Assembly (NCBI GenBank): GCA_963737445.1
Contig: CAVTSO010000004.1
Span: 1-64,000 of the forward strand
From: JAICYJ01 sp963737445
Lineage (GTDB): Bacteria > Actinomycetota > Thermoleophilia > Gaiellales > JAICJC01
Direction: 5' to 3'
Length of the DNA: 64,000 nt
In this document: positions 25,546-34,436 of the stretch, in pieces
Layout of the letters: each line of letters opens with the position of its first letter
Position numbering within the stretch: the first letter of the stretch is position 1
The notes under the pieces: model-generated
Told to the model about the DNA's origin: nothing
Databases searched by the model: none
The model's input: the letters and a program-made list of their open reading frames with translations, nothing else
Made by a program: the position numbers and the translations under genes

Positions 25546-26676
25546 ATGCAGCGGGTCGCCATCCTGGGAGCAGGCTTCGGAGGCCTCGAGCTCGCGACCA
25601 TGCTGTCGGATGCCGTCGGCGGTGACATCGACGTTGTCCTGATTGACAAGAGCGACTCGTTCGTATTCGGCTACTCCAAGCTGGACGTGTTGTTCGGCCG
25701 GACAACCTTGGATGCCGTGCGGCTTCCGTACGGCGCGATCGCGAAGCCGGGGGTGCGGTTCCTGCAGGAGACGGTGACTGCGATCGACCCTGAGGCGCGG
25801 GTGGTGACCACCGACGCCGGCGTCCACGAGGCCGACGTGCTCGTCGTCGCGCTCGGCGCGGACTACGACATGGATGCGACACCCGGTCTGGCCGAGGCCG
25901 GCAACGAGTTCTACTCGGTCGCCGGGGCCCAGCGTCTTTCACAGGTGCTGCCCACCTTCTCGGGCGGGCGCGCCATCGTCGGCGTCTGCGGGGCGCCGTT
26001 CAAGTGCCCGCCGGCTCCCAGCGAGGCGGCGCTGCTGCTGCACGACTATTTGGTGACGCGCGGGATCCGCGATGCCTGCCGGCTCTCGATCGTGATCCCC
26101 TTCGGCACGCCGGTGCCCCCGTCGCCGGACACGTCGGAGGCGCTGGTGGCGGCCTTCGCCGAGCGCGACATCGAGTTCGTGTCCAGCCGCCGGGTGGCGT
26201 CGCTCGACGGTGACCGCAGCGTTGCCGTGCTTGACGACGGCACCGAGTTGCAATTCGACCTGTTCCTGGGGGTTCCCCGCCACAGAGCCCCCGAGGTCGT
26301 GATCGCAAGCGGAATGAGCGAGGACGGCTACGTGCCGGTGAACTCGAGGACGCTGGAGACGAGGTTCCCCGGCGTGTATGCGGTCGGCGACGTGGCAACG
26401 GTCGGGGTGCCGAAGGCGGGCGTCTTCGCCGAAGGGGCTGCGCGCGTGGTCGCCGACACGCTGATCGCCGCCGTCCGCGGCGACGAGCAGCCCGACGGCT
26501 ACGGCGGGCGAGGTTCCTGCTACATCGAGTTCGGAGCGGGACGCATCGGCCGGGTGGACGTCGACTTCCTGTCCGGGCCGAAGCCGACCGGCACGTTCCG
26601 CGAGCCGTCGGTCGCGCTGGTCGCCGAGAAGCAGGAGTTCGGCTCCAGCCGCAGCGCCCGCTGGTTCGGGCGCTGA
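25546..26676 (+). CDS. FAD-dependent oxidoreductase, sulfide:quinone reductase-like
   Basis: 376 aa. FAD-binding ILGAGFGGLELATML at the N-terminus; VLIDKSDSFVFGYSKLDVL; Cys pair in VGVCGAPFKCPPAPSEAALL, as in SQR and flavocytochrome-c type enzymes; VYAVGDVATVGVPKAGVFAEG flavin motif; C-terminal GRIGRVDVDFLSGPKPTG amphipathic region that could contact membrane. Oxidises sulfide or a related thiol and reduces quinone. TAGGAT ends 6 nt before ATG (leaderless). Confidence 0.8.
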   Translation: MQRVAILGAGFGGLELATMLSDAVGGDIDVVLIDKSDSFVFGYSKLDVLFGRTTLDAVRLPYGAIAKPGVRFLQETVTAIDPEARVVTTDAGVHEADVLVVALGADYDMDATPGLAEAGNEFYSVAGAQRLSQVLPTFSGGRAIVGVCGAPFKCPPAPSEAALLLHDYLVTRGIRDACRLSIVIPFGTPVPPSPDTSEALVAAFAERDIEFVSSRRVASLDGDRSVAVLDDGTELQFDLFLGVPRHRAPEVVIASGMSEDGYVPVNSRTLETRFPGVYAVGDVATVGVPKAGVFAEGAARVVADTLIAAVRGDEQPDGYGGRGSCYIEFGAGRIGRVDVDFLSGPKPTGTFREPSVALVAEKQEFGSSRSARWFGR

Positions 26677-26694
26677 GTCCGGCCTACGATCGTG

Positions 26695-27260
26695 ATGTGC
26701 AACTTGAGGGCGACGTTGATCGCGGTCTGCTGGATCGCGTGGGTGCTGATCTGGATCATCACGGCCGTCATCTACCGGCCCGCCTCGCGCGACCGATCGC
26801 TACGGGACGATACGCGGTCTCGCCGGTACCGGCTGAGGCTGCTGGTGGCGGTGTTCTTCATCGTCGCGCTGCGGCGCATCACCCGGGCGGCGCGTCGTTC
26901 GACGCCGCTCTCGGATGGTTGGGGGTCGTCGCCTGCGCGACCGGGATCGGGATCGCTACCTGGGCGCGCGTGTGCCTGGGACGCAACTGGCGGATGCCGA
27001 TGACCGTTCGCGCCAGGCCGACGCTCGTTCGCAGTGGCCCCTACCGGGTCGTGCGCCACCCGATCTACAGTGGGCTGCTGCTGGCGGCGATCGGCTCGGC
27101 TCTCGTGATCGGGCCGGGCTGGCTGGTGGTGGTGATCGGCGCGGGCGCGTACTTCGTCGTCAGCCTGCGTGTGGAGGAGAATGACATGGCCAGCGCGTTC
27201 CCCGACCAGTATCCGGAGTACGCGGGTCATACCAAGCGGCTGATTCCGTTCGTGTACTGA
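26695..27260 (+). CDS. ICMT/phospholipid-methyltransferase-like membrane protein (one frameshift)
   Basis: The N-terminal segment MCNLRATLIAVCWIAWVLIWIITAVIY is in one frame. The rest, after about 26870, is in another: FDAALGWLGVVACATGIGIATWARVCLG, the family SAM motif RSGPYRVVRHPIYSGLLLAAIG, and VRVEEN-like SLRVEENDMASAFPDQYPEYAGHTKRLIPFVY. This C-terminal signature (RHPxYxG...E) defines isoprenylcysteine carboxyl methyltransferase-type enzymes. About 4-5 TM helices. The frame change is either an indel artefact or inactivation. Confidence 0.75.
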
Positions 27261-27290
27261 CGCCCCCGGGCGCACCTCGAGGAGGAGAGC

Positions 27291-28403
27291 ATGAGCAAGG
27301 AGACTGCGTTCTACGGCCGCCTTCAGGCGATGACCGACCGCTGGATGGATCTGTTCGGCTACCACGCACCGGCGGTCGTCACGGACACCCAGCAGGAGTA
27401 TCGCGCGGTGCGAGAGGCGGCGGGCCTGATGGATTTCTCGATGCTGCGGAAGGTCGATCTGGACGGCGCCGGGGCGCTCGCGCTGGTCGACTCGATCGTG
27501 TCTCGTGACGTGTCCGCGCTCGGCCAGGGACGGATCGCCTACGGCCCGCTGTGCGATGCCGACGGGAGGATGGTCGACGATTGCACCGTGATGCCGCGAT
27601 CGCCGGACGGTGATCAGGTCCGGTTCTGTGGCGCCAACGATCGCGACTACGAGACGTTCTCGGCGGCCGCCGAGGGCCTCGGCATCGAGGTGAGGGAACG
27701 CACCGACGAGCTGCCCCACCTGTGCCTTCAGGGCCCCACCAGCCGGGCGATCCTCCAGGGTATGACCTCCAGCGACCTGTCGTCGGGGGCCTTCCCCTAT
27801 TACACCTTCCGGGAGGACGTCGAGGTTGCCGGCATCCCGGTGTTCATGACCCGGCTGGGCTACACCGCCGAGCTCGGCTACGAGCTGTGGGTGGATCGTG
27901 ACCGGGCCCTCGACCTCTGGGACGCGCTCCTGGAGCAGGGAGCCGGTCATGGCATGGAGGTGATCGGCATGGACGCGCTGGATCTGTTCCGGATCGAGGG
28001 CGGGTTCATCATCGGCGGCGTCGAGTACGACCCGACGGTGTCGCCGTACGAGTGCGGCCTGGGCTGGGCGGTCGACCTGGACAAGCCCGGATTCCAGGGC
28101 CGCGATGCCCTCCGGGATGCCAAACAGACCAGCACACTGCGGCTGACGTCGGTGGAGCTCGACGCGGGCGGGGCGGAGGCCTCGGGAGCCGAGCTGAGCG
28201 CCGATGGTGCGGTCGTCGGGTTCATCACCCAGGCCGTCGTCTCGCCCTACCTTGCGGGCAAGACGCTGGGGCTGGCCAAGGTCGATCGGAGCCGGAACCA
28301 GCCGGGCACCGCGGTCGAGGCCAGTGTGGGCGGCGCGGCAGTGCGCGGGACGGTCGTCCGCCATCCGGCCTATGACCCAGAGCGGCGGCGGGTCAGAGGG
28401 TAA
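27291..28403 (+). CDS. GcvT-family aminomethyltransferase (folate-dependent demethylase-like)
   Basis: 370 aa from ATG 27291 behind GAGGAGGAG. Folate-binding GcvT fold: YRAVREAAGLMDFSMLRKVDL, RIAYGPLCDADGRMVDDCTV, LQGPTSRAIL, LGYTAELGYELWVDRDRAL, GMDALDLFRIEGGFIIGGVEYD, SPYECGLGWAVDLDKPGFQGRDAL. It stands alone without gcvH/gcvP, so it is probably a tetrahydrofolate-dependent demethylase of the DMSP- or sarcosine-type rather than glycine cleavage T protein. Substrate unknown. Confidence 0.82.
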   Translation: MSKETAFYGRLQAMTDRWMDLFGYHAPAVVTDTQQEYRAVREAAGLMDFSMLRKVDLDGAGALALVDSIVSRDVSALGQGRIAYGPLCDADGRMVDDCTVMPRSPDGDQVRFCGANDRDYETFSAAAEGLGIEVRERTDELPHLCLQGPTSRAILQGMTSSDLSSGAFPYYTFREDVEVAGIPVFMTRLGYTAELGYELWVDRDRALDLWDALLEQGAGHGMEVIGMDALDLFRIEGGFIIGGVEYDPTVSPYECGLGWAVDLDKPGFQGRDALRDAKQTSTLRLTSVELDAGGAEASGAELSADGAVVGFITQAVVSPYLAGKTLGLAKVDRSRNQPGTAVEASVGGAAVRGTVVRHPAYDPERRRVRG

Positions 28404-28406
28404 GTA

Positions 28407-29441
28407 TCACTCGTTCCAGCGGACGGCGATCTCCCTCTGCAGACCGGGTAGCGGCAGGGCTGCGGCCTCCGCCTCAACGGCCTGGCGTGCGGCGCGCGAA
28501 GGGCGGCCCCAGGTCTGGATCGTCACCGTCTCGTTTGCCCGACGCCAGGTGCCGCTGATCTCGCCGTCGATCAGCACGGCGCCGGGCCATACCCGCGACG
28601 TCCAAAGCGCGCTGCGATGATCGGCGTCTGGGACGAGCAGTGCGCGGTCGTCCCCCTGCAGCAGATAGTAGGCGTCGCCGCTCGGCAGCAGCCGTGCCGG
28701 TGCGACCGGCCCGGGGCCGGCGCGGAAGCCCGGCTCGTCGCGCGTCAGGATCCACGCATCGCCGATCGGCGTGCGAACCGCGGTCAGAGAGCGCCGCAGC
28801 GAATCGAATGCTGTCATGCCTTCCCGAGCGGAAATCCCCGCCCAGCGGGCGAACGCCTCGGGCGTTGTGGGACCGAAGACGTGCAGGTGCCGGCGCGCCA
28901 GCTCGAGCCGGGCCTTGAGCGGATCGTCGCCTGCCGGCGGCACCGTCCAGACGGTCGGTTGCCGCGCCCCCGCCCACTGGATCAGCACCGTGCCCGTCGT
29001 CGCGGCGTACCGGAGTGCATTCGCGTCGTGCAGCCCGAGGGCGTCTCCGGCCGCGCCATACGGCATCGTCGCCCCGTCGAGCAGGGCGTGGAGGCGGGCG
29101 GCCAGGTCCTCCGCCCGGCGACGAGCCTTGAGGTCGTCCGGGAACCTGCCGAGCGAGAACACCGCCAGGTCGCGCGCCGCGATCACGTAGACCTGGAAGC
29201 GCGGCCCCCAGAGCTGGACGAGCGAGGCGTCCTCCCAGCTCGATGGCCCCGCACCCACGACGCGCGCGTGGATCGACAGCAGCGCGGCCCGCGGCATGCT
29301 GTCCTGCAGCCCCGCCCAGGCCGCCTGCCGCACGGAACCCCGCCCCGGCGGAAGACGCTCCTCGAGGGCCCCGACGCGGCGTCGGAAGACGAGGATCTCC
29401 GCCCTGCTCAAGACGAGCGGCGGCGTCAGCGGATCAACCAT
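28407..29441 (-). CDS. Winged-helix DNA-binding protein of the AlkZ/YcaQ-like family
   Basis: 344 aa, PF06224 (HTH_42). LVLSRAEILVFRRRVGALEERLP, LQDSMPRAALLSIHARV, LWGPRFQVYVIAARDLAVF, HVFGPTTPEAFARWAGIS, LPSGDAYYLLQGDDRALL and WPGAVLIDGEISGTWRRAN. The family includes DNA glycosylases acting on bulky or crosslinked lesions. Catalytic Gln motif was not confirmed here. Its ATG directly abuts the stop of the cyclase remnant on the same strand. Confidence 0.78.
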   Translation of the reverse strand: MVDPLTPPLVLSRAEILVFRRRVGALEERLPPGRGSVRQAAWAGLQDSMPRAALLSIHARVVGAGPSSWEDASLVQLWGPRFQVYVIAARDLAVFSLGRFPDDLKARRRAEDLAARLHALLDGATMPYGAAGDALGLHDANALRYAATTGTVLIQWAGARQPTVWTVPPAGDDPLKARLELARRHLHVFGPTTPEAFARWAGISAREGMTAFDSLRRSLTAVRTPIGDAWILTRDEPGFRAGPGPVAPARLLPSGDAYYLLQGDDRALLVPDADHRSALWTSRVWPGAVLIDGEISGTWRRANETVTIQTWGRPSRAARQAVEAEAAALPLPGLQREIAVRWNE

Positions 29442-29824
29442 CTAGCCGGCAGCGTACAGGTGGTAGCTCTGGGGGATGCCCTTGAGCTGGTGTTCGCCGG
29501 CGTCGCTGAAGGTGAAGCCGCTGCCCGCGACCAGCTCCTCGACGGTCTGGGAGACGAGCTCCCGTGAGGAGCCGCCAGGCCCGCGATTCGAGCTCCCGTG
29601 GACACCGATATGCCGGCGCACTTTCCGTCCACCGTCGCTGATGCCCGACGCCCGGCCGAACGACGCCAGCCCCTCAAGCCACCGCCCTATCCATGGGGGC
29701 TCCCTCACGTCGAGGTTGCCGCCGAACTCGACCTGCCAGGCACGATCGGACCCTCGCCGACCGTCTGATAGGCGATGTAGGCGCCGTCATGGGTCTCGAG
29801 CTACTGGGGATCCGGGATCTCCAC
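29442..29824 (-). pseudogene. Remnant of an α/β-hydrolase-adenylate cyclase fusion with an internal deletion
   Basis: The 5' part reads VEIPDPQ-stop-LETHDGAYIAYQTVGEGP, then (other frame) VEFGGNLDVREPPWIGRWLEGLASFGRASGIS, the start of the α/β-hydrolase module of such fusions. It then jumps straight to the cyclase C-terminus: ISVSTGARIAGLAA, ELVSQTVEELVAGSGFTFSDAGEHQLKGIPQSYHLYAAG. Several hundred codons are missing, with an in-frame TAG near the start and frame changes. This is a true deletion derivative, not just an indel error. Confidence 0.7.
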
Positions 29825-29842
29825 CGTGGCTCCTACGACGGA

Positions 29843-30280
29843 CTACGTCGGCTGGTTCAGGTGGACTTCGATCCGCTCTAGGCGGGCAATGATGTCCTTC
29901 AGCTGCTCCTCGGAGTGTGTCGGGTCGCCGCTGACCTGCTCCTTGCGCGTCCGTGCCACGAAGGCGCCGGTGATCGACGCGGTGATCACGGTGATGAATC
30001 CGATCCCCAGCAGCATCACGAATGCGGCCAGGATCTGGCCGGTGGCGGTCTCGGGAACGTGGTCGCCGTAGCCGACGGTGGTCACGGTCTGGACCGCCCA
30101 CCACAGCCCTGAGCCGATCGAAGGGAATCCCTTGCGGTCGACGACCGTCATCAACAGGCCGGCGCCGATGGTGATCGTCGTGGTCACCGTGGCGATGACC
30201 CCTGCCGCCGCCCTCGGGGTCGCGGCACGGGCGATCAATCGGTCAAGCCGGCGCTCAATGCGAGTCTCTGCTTCCATCAC
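29843..30280 (-). CDS. Two-TM potassium channel
   Basis: 145 aa. TM1 GVIATVTTTITIGAGLLMTVV, re-entrant pore with selectivity filter TVTTVGYGDHVPET, and TM2 ILAAFVMLLGIGFITVITASITGAFV. A short cytosolic tail contains a coiled coil, EEQLKDIIARLERIEVHL. A simple KcsA-type tetrameric channel; no RCK or cyclic-nucleotide domain. Confidence 0.9.
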   Translation of the reverse strand: MMEAETRIERRLDRLIARAATPRAAAGVIATVTTTITIGAGLLMTVVDRKGFPSIGSGLWWAVQTVTTVGYGDHVPETATGQILAAFVMLLGIGFITVITASITGAFVARTRKEQVSGDPTHSEEQLKDIIARLERIEVHLNQPT

Positions 30281-30312
30281 GGTCAGGTTCGCAACCGCCG
30301 TCGCCAGTCCTG

Positions 30313-30741
30313 CTACTTCGCTCGCCCCGAACCCGCCTTCCCGCCGGTGTTGAGATCGACGGCGGCATGGATCAGCGCCTGGAACGCGCCCGCGTCGACG
30401 TCCTCGCCCTCGTGGATGTCGATCGCGCGCCGTGCGTTCCCATCGAGGCTCGAGTTGAAGAGCTTCGCCGGGTCATCCAATGACGCGCCCTTCATGAAGG
30501 TCAGCTTCACGGCCGACTTGTACGACTCGCCGGTGCAGATGATGCCGTCGTGCGACCAGACCGGCGTGCCCGGATTGGTGCGTTTGGCCCACTTCCACTC
30601 CTCGACGACGTCCGGATCCGCCTGCCTGATCAGCTCGCGCATCCTGCCCAGGGTCTGGCCGCGCCAGTCGCCGAGTTCGGCGATTCGCTCGTCGATCAAC
30701 TCCGATGCCGACCGGTCCTCGGTCGAGCCCGATTTCGTCAT
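30313..30741 (-). CDS. DUF1801-family protein
   Basis: 142 aa. LIDERIAELGDWRGQTLGRMRELIRQADPDVVEEWKW, GIICTGESYKSAVKLTFMKGASLDD, LFNSSLDGNARRAIDIHEGEDVD. The YdhG/DUF1801 fold is small and α+β and of unknown biochemical role, often near stress or VOC/SRPBCC genes, as here. Preceded by GAGGAGCAC before ATG 30741. Confidence 0.85.
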   Translation of the reverse strand: MTKSGSTEDRSASELIDERIAELGDWRGQTLGRMRELIRQADPDVVEEWKWAKRTNPGTPVWSHDGIICTGESYKSAVKLTFMKGASLDDPAKLFNSSLDGNARRAIDIHEGEDVDAGAFQALIHAAVDLNTGGKAGSGRAK

Positions 30742-30793
30742 GTGCTCCTCCTCAATGGATATCGCTGGTGCGTGTCTACGGCAGGGCGCGGCG

Positions 30794-31183
30794 TCAGCCG
30801 GGCGGCATCTCGGCGAACTGCGGCGCGTCGTCGCCGATCTCGTGCCAACTCGCCTTGTAGGCCACCTGCTGGTGGAAGCTGGGGCGAAGGTCGAGGTCCG
30901 GCATCAGACCGGCGGCCACGAAGTAGACGGCGCCGAGGTCGTCGTAGAGGCTGGATCCGCAGTTGCTGCAGAAGTTCCGGGGTGCCAGGTGGCTCTCGTA
31001 GGTCTTCACCAGATCCTCGCCCTTGGTGAACCTGAAGTTCTCCTTCGCCACCACCACACCGGCCAGGCTGGAACCGGTCCAGTGCTGACAGCGCGTGCAG
31101 TGGCAGTAGCCCAGCGCCTGCGGGTCTTTCACCTCGTACTCCACGCGCCCACACAGGCAAGTTCCCTTGAGTGTCTCAGACAT
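30794..31183 (-). CDS. GFA-family (Mss4-like zinc) protein
   Basis: 129 aa. Zinc cysteines in GTCLCGRVEYEV, YCHCTRCQHWTG and FCSNCGSSLYDD. The family includes glutathione-dependent formaldehyde-activating enzyme-like and CENP-V-like proteins; enzymatic role unproven. Start at ATG 31183 after GAGAGGAGTC. Same strand and 52 nt upstream of the DUF1801 gene, so probably one unit. Confidence 0.85.
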   Translation of the reverse strand: MSETLKGTCLCGRVEYEVKDPQALGYCHCTRCQHWTGSSLAGVVVAKENFRFTKGEDLVKTYESHLAPRNFCSNCGSSLYDDLGAVYFVAAGLMPDLDLRPSFHQQVAYKASWHEIGDDAPQFAEMPPG

Positions 31184-31269
31184 CACGACTCCTCTCGAGT
31201 TGGCCTGACAATCGCCTGCAACGCTACCAGACCAGGCTCGCGCTTCCAGGTACCGGACGGTGTGCGAGC

Positions 31270-31584
31270 ATGCAGTCGATGCGGCTCGCCGACCTCAGCA
31301 ACTTGGCCGCTCGGCTCGACGGCGTTTCAGAGCGCCGCCGCGACGGACTGCTCGATTGGCGGTACCACGGACGCCTGGTGGCCCGGCAGCTCGATCGCAG
31401 CCACATCGTCATCCGCGCGTCGTTCGACTCGCGCGACTTCCTCGTCCGGTCGTTCCCCGAGACGTTCTCCGTGCCACGACGCTTTGCCAAGCACATGATG
31501 ATCGTCGCCGACCTGGAGAACGGGAACGCCGCGGCGATCGAAGATGCCGTGATCGGCGCATGGGAGTTGCAGTCCGGCAAGTGA
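31270..31584 (+). CDS. MmcQ/YjbR-family DNA-binding-like protein
   Basis: 104 aa, MQSMRLADLSNLAARLDGV, WRYHGRLVARQLDRSHIVIRASFDSRDFLV, FPETFSVPRRFAKHMMIVADLENG, terminal AWELQSG. The CyaY-like fold family is of uncertain function. Convergent with the MFS gene, from which it is separated by 16 nt. Confidence 0.75.
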   Translation: MQSMRLADLSNLAARLDGVSERRRDGLLDWRYHGRLVARQLDRSHIVIRASFDSRDFLVRSFPETFSVPRRFAKHMMIVADLENGNAAAIEDAVIGAWELQSGK

Positions 31585-31600
31585 CGGAGCCGGCGCAGGG

Positions 31601-33193
31601 TCAACCCAGGGCCATGCCCGCCGCGGCCGCCGACGGCTCAGGCTCGGGGATGCGCATCATCCGGAACGAGGTGAACAGCCCAGCGAGGCCGGCCAGGATC
31701 GGGATCAGCAGGGCCACCTGAAGTGCCCGGTGACGGGCGTCGGTGTTGATGCTGATGATCTCGTCCTGGGTCTGCTGGGGACGGCCGGCCAGCTGCTGCT
31801 GGAGCTGGGTGTTGGTCATCACCTCGGCGTTGTGCTCCAGCGCGTCTCCGACCTGCTGCTGCTCCGCCGGGGTCAGCACGTTGCTGGACTCCGCCAGGTT
31901 GGTGAAGCTGAACGAGAGCGTCGCCAGCATGATCGCACCGGCAAAGGCGAGCCCGAACGAGAGCCCGAACGACCCGGCCGCCGAGTTGACACCGGCGGCC
32001 TCGCTGACCCGCTCCTCCGAGATCGGAGCGAGCGTGTAGTTGTTCAGCTGCGAGACCAGCAGCCCCAGTCCGGCTCCCGCGATCATCAACGGGATCACCA
32101 GGTACCAGCCGGAGTCCGCCCGCGGCACGATCGGAATCAGGATCACCAGTCCCGTCGTCAGCAACGCGAATCCGACCCGGATGATGCTGCTGGCACGGCG
32201 GTCGCCCGCCTTCTTCTCAGCTAGCAGCGCCACCCCGAACATCGTCAGCGAGAGCGGCGCCAGCGAGAGGCCCGCCTGCATCGCGCTGTACTCGAATACC
32301 ATCTGCAGGTAGATCGGCAGCACGATCATGGTGCCGCCGAGGGCGATCTGCTGGAGCATCTGCCCGGATATGCCAAACCGGAACACCATCGACGTGAACA
32401 GGTCAGGGTCGATCAGCGTCGGCTTTCCCTCGCGCTTGCGCCGCACCAGCCAGGAGGCCAAGCCGACCATCGCAACCGCACCCACCACGAGCAGCGCGCC
32501 GACCGCCTCGCCGCCCTCCTGCCACACCAGGATGCCCAGCACGATTCCGCCCATGCCCACCACCGACAGCACCGCGCCCACGAGATCGACGCTTCGCGGC
32601 CCGGTGTAGGGCACGTCGCGCACGAGCTTGATGTTGAGCAGCACGATCAGGATGACCACGTCCTCCAACAGGAATGCGATACGCCAGGACAGGTAGGTGG
32701 TGATGAAGCCTCCCAGCAGCGGCCCCACGGCGGCAGCGATGGCAGCGGCCGCGCCGACCAGGGCGTACGCCTTCTTCTGCGCCACTCCCTGGAAGTTGCC
32801 GTGGATCAGCGACTGCATCGCCGGCAGCAGCAGCGACGCGCCCAACCCGCCCACGATCGCCCAGAAGACGATGATCGCCGTCAGGCTCTGCGCCAGAGCC
32901 ATCGCCAGCGCGCCCGTCGCGTAGGCCAGCAGGCCCGCCACGTACGCCCGCTTGCGCCCGACCAGGTCACCGACCTTGCTGCCGATCAGGATGAACGCCG
33001 CGGAGACCAGCGCCTCCAGGGCGATCGCCGACTGGACGCCGCTGACGGTCGTGTGCAGGTCATGCACCACCGACGAGATCGACACGTTCATCAGCGACGT
33101 GTCCACGACCAGCACGAACATCGCCATCGCCAGCAGGACGGCCAGCCGCTGGTTGCCGGAGTCCCCCTCGGGGACGCTGGGAGGCACGCTCAC
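31601..33193 (-). CDS. DHA2-type MFS drug:H+ antiporter (14 TM)
   Basis: 530 aa. VLVVDTSLMNVSISSVVHDL (TM1), motif A GSKVGDLVGRKRAYVAG, motif C-like VGGLGASLLLPAMQSLIHG and VGAAAAIAAAVGPLLGGFITTYLSWR. It has 14 predicted helices plus a periplasmic loop with Q-rich LQQQLAGRPQQTQDEI near the C-terminus, in the style of EmrB/QacA. It overlaps the stop of the upstream SHOCT gene by 4 nt (ATGA), so they are co-translated. Multidrug efflux is the likely role. Confidence 0.9.
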   Translation of the reverse strand: MSVPPSVPEGDSGNQRLAVLLAMAMFVLVVDTSLMNVSISSVVHDLHTTVSGVQSAIALEALVSAAFILIGSKVGDLVGRKRAYVAGLLAYATGALAMALAQSLTAIIVFWAIVGGLGASLLLPAMQSLIHGNFQGVAQKKAYALVGAAAAIAAAVGPLLGGFITTYLSWRIAFLLEDVVILIVLLNIKLVRDVPYTGPRSVDLVGAVLSVVGMGGIVLGILVWQEGGEAVGALLVVGAVAMVGLASWLVRRKREGKPTLIDPDLFTSMVFRFGISGQMLQQIALGGTMIVLPIYLQMVFEYSAMQAGLSLAPLSLTMFGVALLAEKKAGDRRASSIIRVGFALLTTGLVILIPIVPRADSGWYLVIPLMIAGAGLGLLVSQLNNYTLAPISEERVSEAAGVNSAAGSFGLSFGLAFAGAIMLATLSFSFTNLAESSNVLTPAEQQQVGDALEHNAEVMTNTQLQQQLAGRPQQTQDEIISINTDARHRALQVALLIPILAGLAGLFTSFRMMRIPEPEPSAAAAGMALG

Positions 33194-33591
33194 GCCGAGG
33201 CAAGGGCCTTTGCCTTGAGGGATTCGTATTCGGCCTGGTTGATAGCGCCGCTTTCGAGCAGCTGCTTGGCCTTCGCGATCTCCTCGGTCGAGCTCGCGGG
33301 CGCGACGGAGCGGATGTGGTCATCCATCTGTTGCTGGACGGCCTGCTGCTGTTTGACGGCGCGCTCGGTCATGCCGTCGTGGTTTGCGACCAGGTAGATG
33401 AATACGCCCAGGTAGGGAAGGATGATCACAAAGATCATCCACAACACCTTCGTGAACCCGCTGGCGTCGTGGCGCCGGAACAGGTCTGAAAACACCGTGA
33501 TCAGCAGCCAGAACCAGATGATCCAGGCAAAGAACACGGCCATCGTCCAGAGCACCGAAAGAAACGGCGGATAACTCGAAAGCAGGGTCAA
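33190..33591 (-). CDS. PLDc_N/SHOCT-domain membrane protein
   Basis: About 133 aa from TTG 33591 (GGAGGAG lies 8 nt upstream; a GTG at 33612 is an alternative). Two TM helices: FLSVLWTMAVFFAWIIWFWLLITVF and FTKVLWMIFVIILPYLGVFIYLV. A cytosolic helix, QQQAVQQQMDDHIRSV, precedes a C-terminal SHOCT motif EEIAKAKQLLESGAINQAEYESLKAKAL. Common in actinobacteria, probably an oligomerisation or membrane-stress protein. Confidence 0.85.
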   Translation of the reverse strand: MTLLSSYPPFLSVLWTMAVFFAWIIWFWLLITVFSDLFRRHDASGFTKVLWMIFVIILPYLGVFIYLVANHDGMTERAVKQQQAVQQQMDDHIRSVAPASSTEEIAKAKQLLESGAINQAEYESLKAKALASA

Positions 33592-33699
33592 ATCACAACT
33601 CCTCCGCCGCACACAGCCGGCGCGCCACGACCGTCACCCCGACACCGGGAGACCGCCAGATTTCCAGGACAATCACGCAAGCCTTGCAGGTCACATCGC

Positions 33700-34344
33700 T
33701 CAACGCAAGGATTCGGATGATCGAAGCCGCTCTGCGGTGATCCAGACATACTCGATCGTCCGGCCGCCCTCGAGCTGCGATTCGAACTCTGTGCTCACCA
33801 CCAATAGGCCGGCCTGCTGGAGCAGACGCACGAGCTCCTCGGTGGGCACCGTGTTGATGAACATCGGCACGCCGAGCCACGTGTACTGCTGCCACGGATC
33901 CTCGCCGGGCTCGGCGCTCAGCAACAGCCGTCCGTTCGGCTGGAGCAGTTCGCCGAGGCGCCGGAACAGGGTGGGGTAGTCCTCACGGGCGATGTTGTCG
34001 ATCAGGTACAGCGCGACGATCGCGTCGAACGCGCCTGCGGGGAGATCGACCTCACGGACGTCGCCACGGATGAACGCGGCCGTTGGGACGTTCGACCTTG
34101 CCCGAGCGATCTGCTGCTCGGAGATGTCAACGCCGGTGACATCGTGGCTCAACGCCAGCTCCCGGGTCGCGGGCAGCCCGTTGCCGCACCCCGCGTCCAG
34201 AATGCGCGACCCATGTGGGAGGTCAGCCGCGAACGCCCGCACGCGCGTGAGACGGGGCCAAGGCGCATCGGCCGACTCCTGAGCCGCATACTCGTCGGCC
34301 ACCTGGTCGTAGCCTCGGGCGATAATCTCATCGTCTCGCTCCAC
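33700..34344 (-). CDS. Class I SAM-dependent methyltransferase
   Basis: About 214 aa. Motif I: SRILDAGCGNGLPATRELA; Motif II acidic VTGVDISEQQIARAR; FIRGDVREVDLPAGAFDAIVALYLIDNI; post-motif GELLQPNGRLLLSAEPGED. Start taken at GTG 34344 with GGAGGG close upstream. Substrate is not predictable from the sequence. Confidence 0.82.
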   Translation of the reverse strand: MERDDEIIARGYDQVADEYAAQESADAPWPRLTRVRAFAADLPHGSRILDAGCGNGLPATRELALSHDVTGVDISEQQIARARSNVPTAAFIRGDVREVDLPAGAFDAIVALYLIDNIAREDYPTLFRRLGELLQPNGRLLLSAEPGEDPWQQYTWLGVPMFINTVPTEELVRLLQQAGLLVVSTEFESQLEGGRTIEYVWITAERLRSSESLR

Positions 34345-34398
34345 AACCCTCCAACGTCGGGGCGGAAGCTCGCGTGAGATCTCCTGTGTTGTGGTGAT

Positions 34399-34429
34399 GC
34401 GCCGGCGCCCCGCTGAAGGGCGCCGGCGC
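34399..34429. terminator. Strong GC hairpin between the methyltransferase and epimerase genes
   Basis: A perfect 12-bp inverted repeat GCGCCGGCGCCC / GGGCGCCGGCGC with a 7-nt loop, 8 nt past the epimerase stop (34437). No T-tract; it likely ends the epimerase transcript in this high-GC background. Confidence 0.6.
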
Positions 34430-34436
34430 GGGCCGG

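Noticed and set aside
26772..28364. 530-aa minus-strand ORF opposite the ICMT and GcvT genes
   Set aside because: Spans two genes with clear family motifs on the other strand and has no recognisable domain itself.
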